64,000 bases of DNA from Flavobacterium branchiicola (GTDB taxonomy: Bacteria; Bacteroidota; Bacteroidia; Flavobacteriales; Flavobacteriaceae): positions 94,605 through 158,604 of the forward strand of contig NZ_JAGYWA010000009.1 in NCBI RefSeq assembly GCF_018383905.1. Reading direction: 5' to 3'. Made by a program: the position numbers and the translations under genes. Positions 46,663-55,549 of the stretch are shown here, piece after piece. Numbering within the stretch: position 1 is the stretch's first letter; every line of letters begins with the position of its first letter. Below the pieces are notes generated by a model. The model saw nothing but the letters and a program-made list of their open reading frames with translations. It was not told where the DNA came from and searched no databases.

Positions 46663-47112
46663 AGGCCCTATTTAAACAATAAATAATGGAATCAAAAGGA
46701 TATTAGTATACGATAATCAACATGGATTTTCTGAATTTTTAATAAGGAATTTGGGAAATTAATTGATTTTGAAATTTACAAAACTTTGATTCCATTAGTT
46801 ATTTAGACACTCTTCAAGTAGAGTGTTCACTTATCATTTTTGTAATTTATTCAGAAAGTGATTTGTTTTATTAAAATACATGCAAAGGGGCTTCCTATTA
46901 TGATAGGTAGTTATACAGCAATACTCCGCGCACCTGGCAACAATAAAGGTTTTAGTTTTATTGATATTTCTAAACTCAAAAAGGAATTATTTAAAAATTT
47001 TCAATTTACTCTTTATACTTAAAAGCTACGTAAGTCAGTGCTTTAATGTCTCATTTTGAGATTATTGATTAGACTATTAGTTTTTAACTATAATATCATA
47101 GAAAATACCAGT
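46663..47112. other. Noncoding stretch after the lipocalin-like gene
   Basis: No gene is recognised. There is a 7-bp hairpin ACACTCT-TCAAGT-AGAGTGT at 46807-46826 without a following T run. The remainder is AT-rich spacer. Confidence 0.4.
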
Positions 47113-47143
47113 TTGATTTAAATATACAAGTTTAGTAAATTTG
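47112..47143 (+). promoter_or_regulatory. Bacteroidetes-type promoter
   Basis: TTTG (47112-47115), a 20-bp spacer and TAAATTTG (47136-47143) match the Bacteroidetes consensus TTTG / TAnnTTTG. Transcription would start near 47150, where no gene begins, so it may drive the candidate small RNA. Confidence 0.6.
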
Positions 47144-47149
47144 CAAACT

Positions 47150-47280
47150 AATTGTTTTACTGTATGTTATGATAAAGTAGTTGTGATTTGCTATAATATA
47201 TCGTTCAGACAATCATTATTAAATAAAAAGTTATAGTATAGAATTAAGAAAAGAAACAGCCTGAGGGCTGTTCTTTTTTA
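47150..47280 (+). ncRNA. Candidate small RNA between a promoter and a terminator
   Basis: About 130 nt lie between the promoter and a hairpin AACAGCC-TGAG-GGCTGTT (47255-47272) followed by C and T6. There is no reading frame of useful length inside. It matches no RNA family that I can recognise; the call rests only on promoter plus terminator. Confidence 0.4.
47255..47280 (+). terminator. Rho-independent terminator
   Basis: 7-bp GC-containing stem AACAGCC / GGCTGTT, 4-nt loop TGAG, then CTTTTTT. No protein gene ends before it. Confidence 0.8.
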
Positions 47281-47817
47281 GATAATAAATCTCAATAAAA
47301 GAGGGTAAATTAATTAATTTTTGCTCGATTTGATTGAAAAATAGAATTGAAATAACAATTAATTATGAGGAGTTTTCTGTAGTACAAAATCTACAAAGCA
47401 GCCACCCGGAGTTTTATAGATTTATAATTTTATTGATGGTACTTTTGCATTCTGGTAAAGTGCAAATTTTTAAAAGCTTCAAAAGCGTACTAAATTTTAA
47501 AAAGAGTTTATTATAAACACACAAATCTTACTTAAAACAGTAGCCAAACTTATTTTTTTTAAGGAAATAAGGATGATTAATAATGCTATTATTTTAGAAT
47601 TAGATCTAACATATTAGAAATTATTAGCTATTAATTAATAACAAGTGTTTTACATAAGTTGATTATTAATTTATCAATAAGATTTACCAAGAAAATTTAT
47701 TGAGAGAATAAAGTAAGAAATAAAGCCAGTAGCAAAAATTGGTAGTTCTTAATAAGTAATTAAGAACAATAAAAGCAGAGGCAACGCCTTGTAGAATAGA
47801 ATAAATGAATAAAAAAG
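47281..47817. other. Noncoding stretch before the TPR-LuxR gene
   Basis: No gene is supported. A 60-codon frame from a TTG at 47334 has no recognisable similarity and a mixed hydrophobic/basic composition. The promoter of the downstream regulator should lie here. Confidence 0.4.
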
Positions 47818-49302
47818 ATGTTTCAAAGTAAGTTTTTATTAGTTAAATATATACGGTTATATTTTACTGTTTTTTATATTGTTTTTGGATTGTGGAATAG
47901 TTACGGACAAAGAAAGAATTTGACAGTAAAGGAAATTGATAGTACTTTAAATTCGGTAAATCAGTTTTTAAGAGACTCTCCAAATGAAGGTTATGAAATT
48001 TCAAAAAACATATATCAAATTACATTAGTACAAGGTTATCGATTAGGTTCCTCCCTGGCTTTATTAAACATGGGAAACTGTAAAGGGAAACTTCGTGACT
48101 ATGACAAGGCATTGAATTATTTAGAAAAATCGAAAGAGATAGCACAAAAAATAAGCAATGATTCTCTTATGCTTTACGCAGATTTTGCTATTGCAATCCA
48201 GCATGGAAGAATGCATCTTAATAAATTGGCACTCTCTCAATTAGACAATTGCCTGACAAGAGTTAATTGTTTAGATGGAAAATCAAAATTTTGTTTTTTA
48301 GGTAGATTATATACTTTTAAAGCTAGTTTTTCGGCCGGTCTAAAGAATAAACCAACACTTGAAGAGTTTATAGAGCTACATAAAAAAGCATCCTATTATT
48401 TTAGTAAAAACCCGCAAATTCCCAATTATGCTCTAATAAATATAGGTGATACCTATATGTCAGCAGGGAAACTTGATTCAGCCGAATACTATTTTAAAGA
48501 GGCATTATTAGATTATAAAAAAAAGAAGATAAACTACACAGAGATAATACTAAGTAATCTGGCTGAAGTTTATTATAAAAAGCATGGCTATGCAGAGGCG
48601 ATTGCCTATTTGGATAAATCTACTGTATTAGCAAAGCGCAAAAAAACCTTTTATATTCTGGAATACAATTATGGACTGTATAAAAAGATAGCTGAAGAAA
48701 AAGGATTAAGACAACAAGTGTTGGATTATCAAAAGTTGGAATTAATTTATAAAGATAGTACCCATATAGCAGAACAAAAAAGTATGATAGCGGCAACCAA
48801 TTATGTTGTTTCTAAAGCAGAGGTTGAAAAGGAAGTATTAATAAACAGAAGTACGATTTTGTTATTAATTGCTGGATTTCTTATCATTGGCTTATTGCTA
48901 TATTCTTATTGGCAGTTTTGTTATAAAAATAAATTAAAATTAGATACACAACAAAAGAAGAAAGAAATAGAACAAAAAACGACTCAAATTGTATCCCTAA
49001 AAAAGAAAGTAACAACATCTTATGATGAGGTAATAGAAATGGCTAAAAAGAATGATCCATTGTTTGTAGTTGTATTTAAAGAGTTGTATCCTGATTTTTA
49101 TTTAAAATTGATTGCTAGACAACCCGATTTAACGATAACCGAACAAAAAATTTGCTTTTATCTGAAACTTAAATTTTCAACTAAAGAAATTGCAGATTAC
49201 ACTTTTGTTACTGCTAAGGCAATACAGAATAGAAAAAATCGCTTACGGAAACGACTTTTTTTAGAGGAAGGAGAAGATATTTACAAATATTTCGACCAGT
49301 AA
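47818..49302 (+). CDS. TPR-containing transmembrane LuxR-type regulator
   Basis: 494 residues. An N-terminal signal or signal anchor (about 9-30) is followed by TPR repeats (about 55-300), a single membrane helix (about 343-363), a coiled-coil linker rich in Lys/Glu/Gln, and a C-terminal LuxR-like HTH (LTITEQKICFYLKLKFSTKEIADYTFVTAKAIQNRKNRLRKRL shown by its key TxxE, FSTKEIA and A-IQNRKNRLRKRL parts). This is a common Bacteroidota one-protein sensor: the TPRs face the periplasm and the HTH the cytoplasm. The genes it controls are not evident. A truncated or remote regulation partner is not visible next to it. Confidence 0.85.
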   Translation: MFQSKFLLVKYIRLYFTVFYIVFGLWNSYGQRKNLTVKEIDSTLNSVNQFLRDSPNEGYEISKNIYQITLVQGYRLGSSLALLNMGNCKGKLRDYDKALNYLEKSKEIAQKISNDSLMLYADFAIAIQHGRMHLNKLALSQLDNCLTRVNCLDGKSKFCFLGRLYTFKASFSAGLKNKPTLEEFIELHKKASYYFSKNPQIPNYALINIGDTYMSAGKLDSAEYYFKEALLDYKKKKINYTEIILSNLAEVYYKKHGYAEAIAYLDKSTVLAKRKKTFYILEYNYGLYKKIAEEKGLRQQVLDYQKLELIYKDSTHIAEQKSMIAATNYVVSKAEVEKEVLINRSTILLLIAGFLIIGLLLYSYWQFCYKNKLKLDTQQKKKEIEQKTTQIVSLKKKVTTSYDEVIEMAKKNDPLFVVVFKELYPDFYLKLIARQPDLTITEQKICFYLKLKFSTKEIADYTFVTAKAIQNRKNRLRKRLFLEEGEDIYKYFDQ

Positions 49303-49642
49303 ATAGTAGATATAGTATAAGAATCTAGTTGAACAAGGTATTTTTGTCATTAATACATAACCATAAAATGATTCAATGCAAAGATGGAGTTACTACATTT
49401 AGTCGGACGAGTTTACAGTACTGAATTTAAATCATCAGCGGTACGATTAAGTTTCGAGTAGAAAAAAAACGGAGAAATCTATAGTACTCAAGAGGAAGCA
49501 GGTAAACTATAAGTCATTTTGATGATTTATAACAGGAAAATCATACATTTGAAAATAACTAATTATGCCATATTTATAGAAGATATGAATTAGTTAGCGA
49601 TATTTAGCTAATGAGATAAACAACAACTAACCTGACTGATAA
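49303..49642. other. Noncoding stretch with a possible transposase fragment
   Basis: No intact gene is present. The only coding-like piece is at 49405-49461. The remainder is AT-rich and full of stops. Confidence 0.4.
49405..49461 (+). pseudogene. Possible transposase orfA remnant
   Basis: The frame reads RVYSTEFKSSAVRLSFE and then a stop (TAG 49459-49461). R(R/V)YSxEFKxxAVRL is the start of the HTH of many IS3-type OrfA transposases. Only about 18 residues remain, with no inverted repeats found around it, so this is a weak call. Confidence 0.35.
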
Positions 49643-50290
49643 ATGGAAAATTTAAGAATTAACCCAATCCTTAAGAAATACACTGTTTTGATCTGTTTGG
49701 TTATTTCGGTGCTTTTGATTGTAAAAGCAAGCTTAGTTTATCCAGGAGGATCATTGCTTGATAAAAATTCTATTGGGTTTGACTGGTCAAAAAATTTCCT
49801 GAGCAATTTGTTTACGGCAAAAGCACTAAATGGTGCAGAGAATCCCGGCAGGATCTGGGCAATCATTGCAATGGCTTTTCACTCGGTTGGTTATGGTATT
49901 TTTTTTATCAATATGTCAAAAAAGATTTATTCAAAACAATGGGCTAATGTTTTAAAATTTATAGGTATCACCAACTTATTACTTATTTTTTTAATTGCAA
50001 CACCCTTTCATGACCTGGGAACCCTATCGATCATTTTAATATTGGTCGGTTTATTTATTATTACAGTATTTATCCTAAAGTCAAAACTTCATTTTCTAAA
50101 AATTTGTTGTATTTTCTGCCTATTGACTTTTTACTGCTTCTTTTTCCTATTTGGGTTTGGCTATTTAGGTTTGGCAGTAATCATGCAAAAAGTGTATAAT
50201 GCAAGCTCGATATTATTAATTTTAGCATTAGAATACTTCACCAGACATGAAGACTTTGTAGAAACTAAGTCAGTAGAGAAAAAGATATAG
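49643..50290 (+). CDS. Multi-pass membrane protein of unknown function
   Basis: 215 residues with about six membrane helices (near 13-33, 70-90, 102-120, 124-145, 150-172 and 176-196). The first loop (YPGGSLLDKNSIGFDWSKNFLSNLF) and HSVGYGIFF are the most distinctive parts; the general look resembles DUF998-like membrane proteins, but I am not certain of the family. The C-terminal tail is charged and cytoplasmic or periplasmic. It is a single gene between two regions of decayed DNA. Confidence 0.75.
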   Translation: MENLRINPILKKYTVLICLVISVLLIVKASLVYPGGSLLDKNSIGFDWSKNFLSNLFTAKALNGAENPGRIWAIIAMAFHSVGYGIFFINMSKKIYSKQWANVLKFIGITNLLLIFLIATPFHDLGTLSIILILVGLFIITVFILKSKLHFLKICCIFCLLTFYCFFFLFGFGYLGLAVIMQKVYNASSILLILALEYFTRHEDFVETKSVEKKI

Positions 50291-50796
50291 TACTACCTCA
50301 CTCCTGAATCAGATTTGTTTTAGAAAAGGAGTTGGAACACTGGCGACATTTGATTTTATCTGTGAGATTTTTAATTTTGAAGGTCAATAACCTGCGCTAT
50401 TGATTTAGTGAATTGTTAGGCGGATTAAAAAAATATAATCGACCCTATTGGTAAATCAATTACTAAATCAGGAAGATGGTTTCAGGAAAAAAAGTATTCA
50501 GGAAATTGTAAAGAGGGGGTATGTAGTATGCAAAATTTCCGGAAGGGTATCTCAGACCAAGTGGAATTATGGAAATCGGAAGATTTAAAAATGTATTTGA
50601 TGTAGTTTTTGAAAATTTCACTACAGAAACAATTATATTTGAATCTGACTGCCAAGGGTAAAGCCTGGTCAGAAATTACCGAAAAGCAAATATTAAATTG
50701 TAAATATACTTTATTTTCAATTTTATAAACAGCGGTGTTTATGAAATTGATTATAGTTGTTTTTTTATGAAACTTGAAAACTAACCGACCTATTTT
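50291..50796. other. Noncoding stretch with a short coding-like fragment
   Basis: No intact gene is present. A stop-flanked frame at 50527-50661 encodes 44 residues (YAKFPEGYLRPSGIMEIGRF and onwards to FESDCQG) with a protein-like composition unlike the surrounding AT-rich spacer. It could be a remnant of a lost gene; I recognise no family. The promoter of the regulator at 50797 should be in the last 150 bp. Confidence 0.4.
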
Positions 50797-53700
50797 ATGC
50801 TGAAATATTTTATTTTAAATTTTATATTATTTATAGGGTTTCCTATAATTGTTTTTTCACAAGATCATACTTTTAAATTTCTGAATGGTTCTAATGGGTT
50901 GTCGCACAATTCTGTGAATTCAATTTTTCAGGATAGTGATGGCTATATGTGGTTTGGCACTTACGACGGATTGAATAGATATGACGGATATAATTTTAAA
51001 ATCTATCGAAATAGAATAAAGGATTCAAAATCATTGCGATTCAATAGCATCAATTATATAGAAGGGGATTCTAAAAAAAATATTTGGGTAGGAGGAGTAA
51101 ATGGAGCGTGTGTGTATAATAAAACGGATGCTACATTTCATTCTGTTAAATATGTTTTTGCGAACCATAAGGCCGAAATAGTAAAAGGTATCGTTCGTCA
51201 GATACGGGCAGTAGGGGACCAGGTTCTGGTTGGAACTCAAAAATCAGGATTAATTGTTTTTGAAAATGGATTATTTACTGGTACAGGTATCTCTTTAGAA
51301 GGATTACCCGATAAAAAGGATTCGTTTAAATACGACGCCGCAGTTTTGGAAAATACCCTTGTAGAAGGCCAGTGCTGGGTATATGTGAGGAATGTGGGTA
51401 TTTGTAACTATAATTACAATTCCAAAAAATTAAAAGTTGCATACCCGTTGGCAAACGAAGTAAAATGCATGCAGGTTACTCAGGACAATAATCTTTGGCT
51501 TGGCACAGATGAAGGGCTTTATCTTCTTAACACTAAATCCGGATCGCTTTCCGCAAATTACTTTTCAGAAAAATGTACCGTTACGGATATTCTTTTAGAT
51601 GAAAAAAAAGAAATCTGGCTTGCAACAGATGGTTGTGGCGTTTATAAAGTAATAAATAAAAAAGCGGTTGTTTATAAATCAGTACGTGATAATCAACTTT
51701 TAAAAAGTAACTCCATATCATGTCTGTATGAGGATAGAGCAGGAAACAAGTGGATAGGAACGCTCCGGGGAGGTGTAAGCATGTTGAGTAATGTGCCAAC
51801 ATATTTTAAGAATATTAGGTACAACACAATTGAAAATGATCCTACAGAGAATTTTATTCTGTCTTTTTGCGAAGATGAAAAAAAGAATATATGGATTGGT
51901 ACAGACGGTGCAGGCGTAAGATACTGGAATCGAAAAAATAATACCTATGTCAATTATTCCAATAGACTTTCGAGTCTTTTTGTTACCAGTATTATAAAAG
52001 ATGATAATAACGATATCTGGTTATCGACCTGGGCAGGAGGAGTTAATAGAATTAATACAAAAACAAACGCAGTAACCCAATACTCCTGTTACAATCCGTA
52101 TATGAAACAGGTGGAGAAAAATATCTGGTTTGTTTACAAGGATTCTCATGGTGATATATGGGCAAGTTCTACCAATGAAGGTTTTTTATATCGTTTTGAC
52201 AGAACGAAGAATAGTTTTATTTTGTTTAATAAGGCAATTGATAATATGCAGTGTCTTACCGAAACAAGTGATGGTAAAATGTGGGGCGGTAATTACACTT
52301 CATTAATTGGTTTTGAAAGAAATAATAAAAAGATATATAAAGTTGAGATAGGAAATCCGGTACGATCTATTCTTGAAGATCAGGATAAAAACCTTTGGTT
52401 AGGTACTCAGGAAGGAGGTTTGATATTATTTGACCGAAAAACAAACACATTTAAGAGATTTACCACCGACAACGGTTTACCTTCAAATACTATTTTAAGA
52501 TTGCTCGAAGATAAAGACGGAAATTTATGGATGAGTACTTATAATGGTTTGTGCAGGTTTGATAAGAATAGAAAAATATTCAGTAATTTTTCTGTTAACG
52601 ATGGGCTCCAAAGTAATCAGTTTAGTTTTAATGCAGGATTGAAATTATCTACCGGAGAATTTCTTTTTGGAGGAATAAATGGATTTAATCTCTTTTATCC
52701 TGAGACCATTAAAGTTTTCAATCAAAATCATAGTGTGTTGCTGACTGATTTTTACGTAAATAATCAGCCCATTGAATATTCTAAAAATGAAATAATTTCA
52801 GAATGGGACCAGGGGAAAATCAAAAAAGTAAAATTGCCTTATGATCAAACGACCTTATCAGTTGAATTTGTTGCATTGGATTATAATAAAAGTGACAGGA
52901 TAAAATATGCTTATTTTCTCGAGGGATGGGATAATCGATGGAATTATGTAGGACAAACCCGCAAAGCAAATTATTCCAGATTGCCCGAAGGAAAGTATAT
53001 TTTCAAAGTAAAGACAACCAATTTTAAAGGAGGTTGGAATCCTGAAGAAAAGTTGGTCACTATAATAGTTCTTCCGCCATGGTATAGAACATGGTGGGCC
53101 TATACATTATATCTCCTGGCAGGCATCGGAATTATTTTTGCTTACAGAAGGTATAGTAAAAACAAGGAAGAACTAAAGTATAAAGTCACGATTGCAGAAC
53201 TAGAAAGTAAGAAAGAGAAAGAAATTGCAGAGAAACAATCCTCTATGTTTACCTATATTTCACACGAATTTCGTACGCCGCTTTCTCTTATCATAAATCC
53301 GCTCAAGAAAGCAGTTCAGAAAGAAAGTGTTAAAAAAGGCTCTTCAGGGAGTGATTTAGCAATTGCCCATCGTAACGCCCGAAGGCTTTTGAGTTTGGTT
53401 GATCAGCTGTTGCTTTTTCGTAAAGCTGAAAATGATGCGGACTCCCTGCGACTCTCGACCATAAATTTAAACAATCTTTGTAATGAAGTGTTTCAGTGTT
53501 TTGTAAGTCAGGCAAAAGATAAAAACATTAATTATATTTTTAGTATTCCGGATTATGATGTTGAAATCGTAGGAGATTATGAGAAAATCGAAATTTCCTT
53601 GTTTAATCTTATGTCTAACGCCTTTAAGTATACACCCTCAGGTGGAGAAATTACGCTAAAACTTAGTGAAAATGATTCTGCGGTGTTTCTTGAGATTGCC

Positions 53701-54846
53701 GATACAGGTAAAGGCATAGAAGAAAAAAATATGGATGCCATATTCGAAAAATTCAAACAGTTAAATTCAAAAGTATCTATTGGAACTGGTTTTGGAATTG
53801 GACTTTTCATCGTAAAGTATTTTATAGAAAAACATAAGGGAACTGTAAATTGTACTAGTGAAATTGGAAAAGGAAGCGTGTTTAAACTGACTTTATTAAA
53901 AGGGGTGGATCATTTTGAAGATGCAGAAATCTCTAACGAAATTCATCAAAGAAGCCAATTGTTAAATGAATTTCTGGACGACGAAAAAGACGATGAAACT
54001 GATTTACATTATTTTGCGGCCACAGAAGGTGATTTTCATAAAATAATGCTCACAGACAAACGCACTGTTTTAATTATTGACGATAATGCTGAAATAAGAA
54101 ATTATCTGATTAGACTGTTTTCCGACACTTATATTGTTTATAGTGCAGAGAACGGTGAGGAAGGACTAAAACTGACCAAAACACACATGCCTGATCTGGT
54201 GATTAGTGATATTACGATGCAGGAATTGGATGGTTTGGAATTGTGCAGAAGAATAAAAGAAAATAATACCCTTTCCCATATTCCGGTGATTTTGCTCACG
54301 GCATCGCAAAATCCGGAAACTCATCTGCAGGGAATAAGCGACGGGGCAGATGATTATATCACAAAACCATTTGATGAGGATATGCTGGTGGCACGCGTAG
54401 ATTCGTTATTAAAAAACAGAAGTAATCTGCGAAAATACTTTTTAGACAGCATAACCCTTAAGGAAAACACGCAGAAAGTACCGGTGGAGTATCAGGAAAT
54501 ACTACAAAAATGTATCGATATTGTGGAATCTAATATTCATAAAAAAGATTTCAAAATCAAAAACTTCGCATTTGAAATGGGAATGAGCCATAGTATGTTA
54601 TATACTAAAATTAAAATCATATCAGGGCAAACCTTAAGTTCTTTTATTCGTTCGGTTAGAATCAGAAAAGCGGCTATGTTATTATTGACAAAGGATATCA
54701 ATATTACGCAGGCAAGTGCAGAAGTTGGTTTTGAAGATCCTAAATATTTCAGACAACAATTTGTAAAGCTTTTTGGAATGACCCCTTCTGAATATATCAG
54801 AAAGTATAAAAACTCTTTTAATGCAGATACCAATATTATTAAATGA
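50797..54846 (+). CDS. Hybrid two-component system regulator (sensor kinase, response regulator and AraC domain in one protein)
   Basis: 1349 residues, the standard length. The order is: signal peptide (ending VFSQ); periplasmic two-component propeller repeats (about 25-680; DGYMWFGTYDGLNRYDG, NLWLGTDEGLY, NIWIGTDGAGV, NLWMSTYNGLCRF); Y_Y_Y domain (about 690-765); membrane helix (about 768-788); histidine kinase with ISHEFRTPLSL (His823) and an ATPase with N box, DTGKGIEEK and GFGIGL; receiver domain with Asp1138 (VISDITM); and a C-terminal AraC HTH (GFEDPKYFRQQF, MTPSEYIRKYK). Such proteins sense a breakdown oligosaccharide directly in the periplasm and activate the adjacent polysaccharide utilisation locus, here the SusCD and GH2 genes that start 703 bp downstream in the same direction. 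Confidence 0.96.
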   Translation: MLKYFILNFILFIGFPIIVFSQDHTFKFLNGSNGLSHNSVNSIFQDSDGYMWFGTYDGLNRYDGYNFKIYRNRIKDSKSLRFNSINYIEGDSKKNIWVGGVNGACVYNKTDATFHSVKYVFANHKAEIVKGIVRQIRAVGDQVLVGTQKSGLIVFENGLFTGTGISLEGLPDKKDSFKYDAAVLENTLVEGQCWVYVRNVGICNYNYNSKKLKVAYPLANEVKCMQVTQDNNLWLGTDEGLYLLNTKSGSLSANYFSEKCTVTDILLDEKKEIWLATDGCGVYKVINKKAVVYKSVRDNQLLKSNSISCLYEDRAGNKWIGTLRGGVSMLSNVPTYFKNIRYNTIENDPTENFILSFCEDEKKNIWIGTDGAGVRYWNRKNNTYVNYSNRLSSLFVTSIIKDDNNDIWLSTWAGGVNRINTKTNAVTQYSCYNPYMKQVEKNIWFVYKDSHGDIWASSTNEGFLYRFDRTKNSFILFNKAIDNMQCLTETSDGKMWGGNYTSLIGFERNNKKIYKVEIGNPVRSILEDQDKNLWLGTQEGGLILFDRKTNTFKRFTTDNGLPSNTILRLLEDKDGNLWMSTYNGLCRFDKNRKIFSNFSVNDGLQSNQFSFNAGLKLSTGEFLFGGINGFNLFYPETIKVFNQNHSVLLTDFYVNNQPIEYSKNEIISEWDQGKIKKVKLPYDQTTLSVEFVALDYNKSDRIKYAYFLEGWDNRWNYVGQTRKANYSRLPEGKYIFKVKTTNFKGGWNPEEKLVTIIVLPPWYRTWWAYTLYLLAGIGIIFAYRRYSKNKEELKYKVTIAELESKKEKEIAEKQSSMFTYISHEFRTPLSLIINPLKKAVQKESVKKGSSGSDLAIAHRNARRLLSLVDQLLLFRKAENDADSLRLSTINLNNLCNEVFQCFVSQAKDKNINYIFSIPDYDVEIVGDYEKIEISLFNLMSNAFKYTPSGGEITLKLSENDSAVFLEIADTGKGIEEKNMDAIFEKFKQLNSKVSIGTGFGIGLFIVKYFIEKHKGTVNCTSEIGKGSVFKLTLLKGVDHFEDAEISNEIHQRSQLLNEFLDDEKDDETDLHYFAATEGDFHKIMLTDKRTVLIIDDNAEIRNYLIRLFSDTYIVYSAENGEEGLKLTKTHMPDLVISDITMQELDGLELCRRIKENNTLSHIPVILLTASQNPETHLQGISDGADDYITKPFDEDMLVARVDSLLKNRSNLRKYFLDSITLKENTQKVPVEYQEILQKCIDIVESNIHKKDFKIKNFAFEMGMSHSMLYTKIKIISGQTLSSFIRSVRIRKAAMLLLTKDINITQASAEVGFEDPKYFRQQFVKLFGMTPSEYIRKYKNSFNADTNIIK

Positions 54847-55549
54847 TATTATTTTAGTTTTATAGATGCTATTTTAAAACTTTTAATTCTGTTGCAATCT
54901 GATATTTGTAAATAGTGAGCTCGATATTGTATCGGGCTCATTGTTTTTAAATTAGGTTTTGCCCACTCATTGTCCCAAAAAAACAGTAATGCCATCAACT
55001 CATAAAAATGCTTCCATACAGTTGAGTTTCTCCTGCTTTCTCTTTTTTAATTTAAAGCAAAGCCATTGGTGTGGCTATTTTATACATTGTTATATATGTA
55101 AAAAAAAGAACAATTTTTTTTGTAGTTAGAAATTTTATTGCCAAAAAAAGTACTAATTGTGAATTTGACCTTGTTTTTTCCTGAATTTACCCCCCTTAAA
55201 AGCATGGGAAGACACATTACTTTGCATCAAATAAAAATAAGATTGCGACCAAAAAATATATTGGGAAGTTTTTTGTAAAGTGTGTTTTTTACGTTTAAAA
55301 AAGCTTTCAAATAGTCTCTTTCACATTATTATAATCCTGTTTAAAATGAAACCAATTCAGAAAAATTATTGCATTAAAACAATTAAAAAAAAAAGGCTAA
55401 ACGAGATTCACCTGATAGTAAATGAAAAAGGTTGCATAATAAAAATTGTACTTACCAATGATATCAATTTTTTAAAGACTGATTTCAATTTTTTAAAAAG
55501 TGAATTAAAAATAACTATTAACCAAAACCAATTTTAAAACTATGAATTT
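54847..55549. other. Intergenic region before the SusC gene (promoter region of the locus)
   Basis: About 700 bp with the terminator at 54916-54940 at its start. The activator site for the AraC domain and the susC promoter should lie in the second half. A 63-codon frame (55346-55537) ends 12 bp before susC; I take it as a chance frame in the leader. No riboswitch was recognised. Confidence 0.45.
54916..54947 (+). terminator. Terminator after the hybrid regulator gene
   Basis: 11-bp stem TGAGCTCGATA / TATCGGGCTCA (one G-T pair), 3-nt loop, followed by TTGTTTTT, about 70 bp after the stop codon. It separates regulator and susC transcripts. Confidence 0.85.

Noticed and set aside
47334..47516. 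60-codon open frame with TTG start
   Set aside because: No similarity, no promoter close to it, and surrounded by spacer full of stops.
55280..55537. 85-codon open frame before the SusC gene
   Set aside because: No recognisable family; rich in Lys/Ile/Asn; most simply the 5' leader of the susC transcript. The shorter version from 55346 (63 codons) is no better supported.
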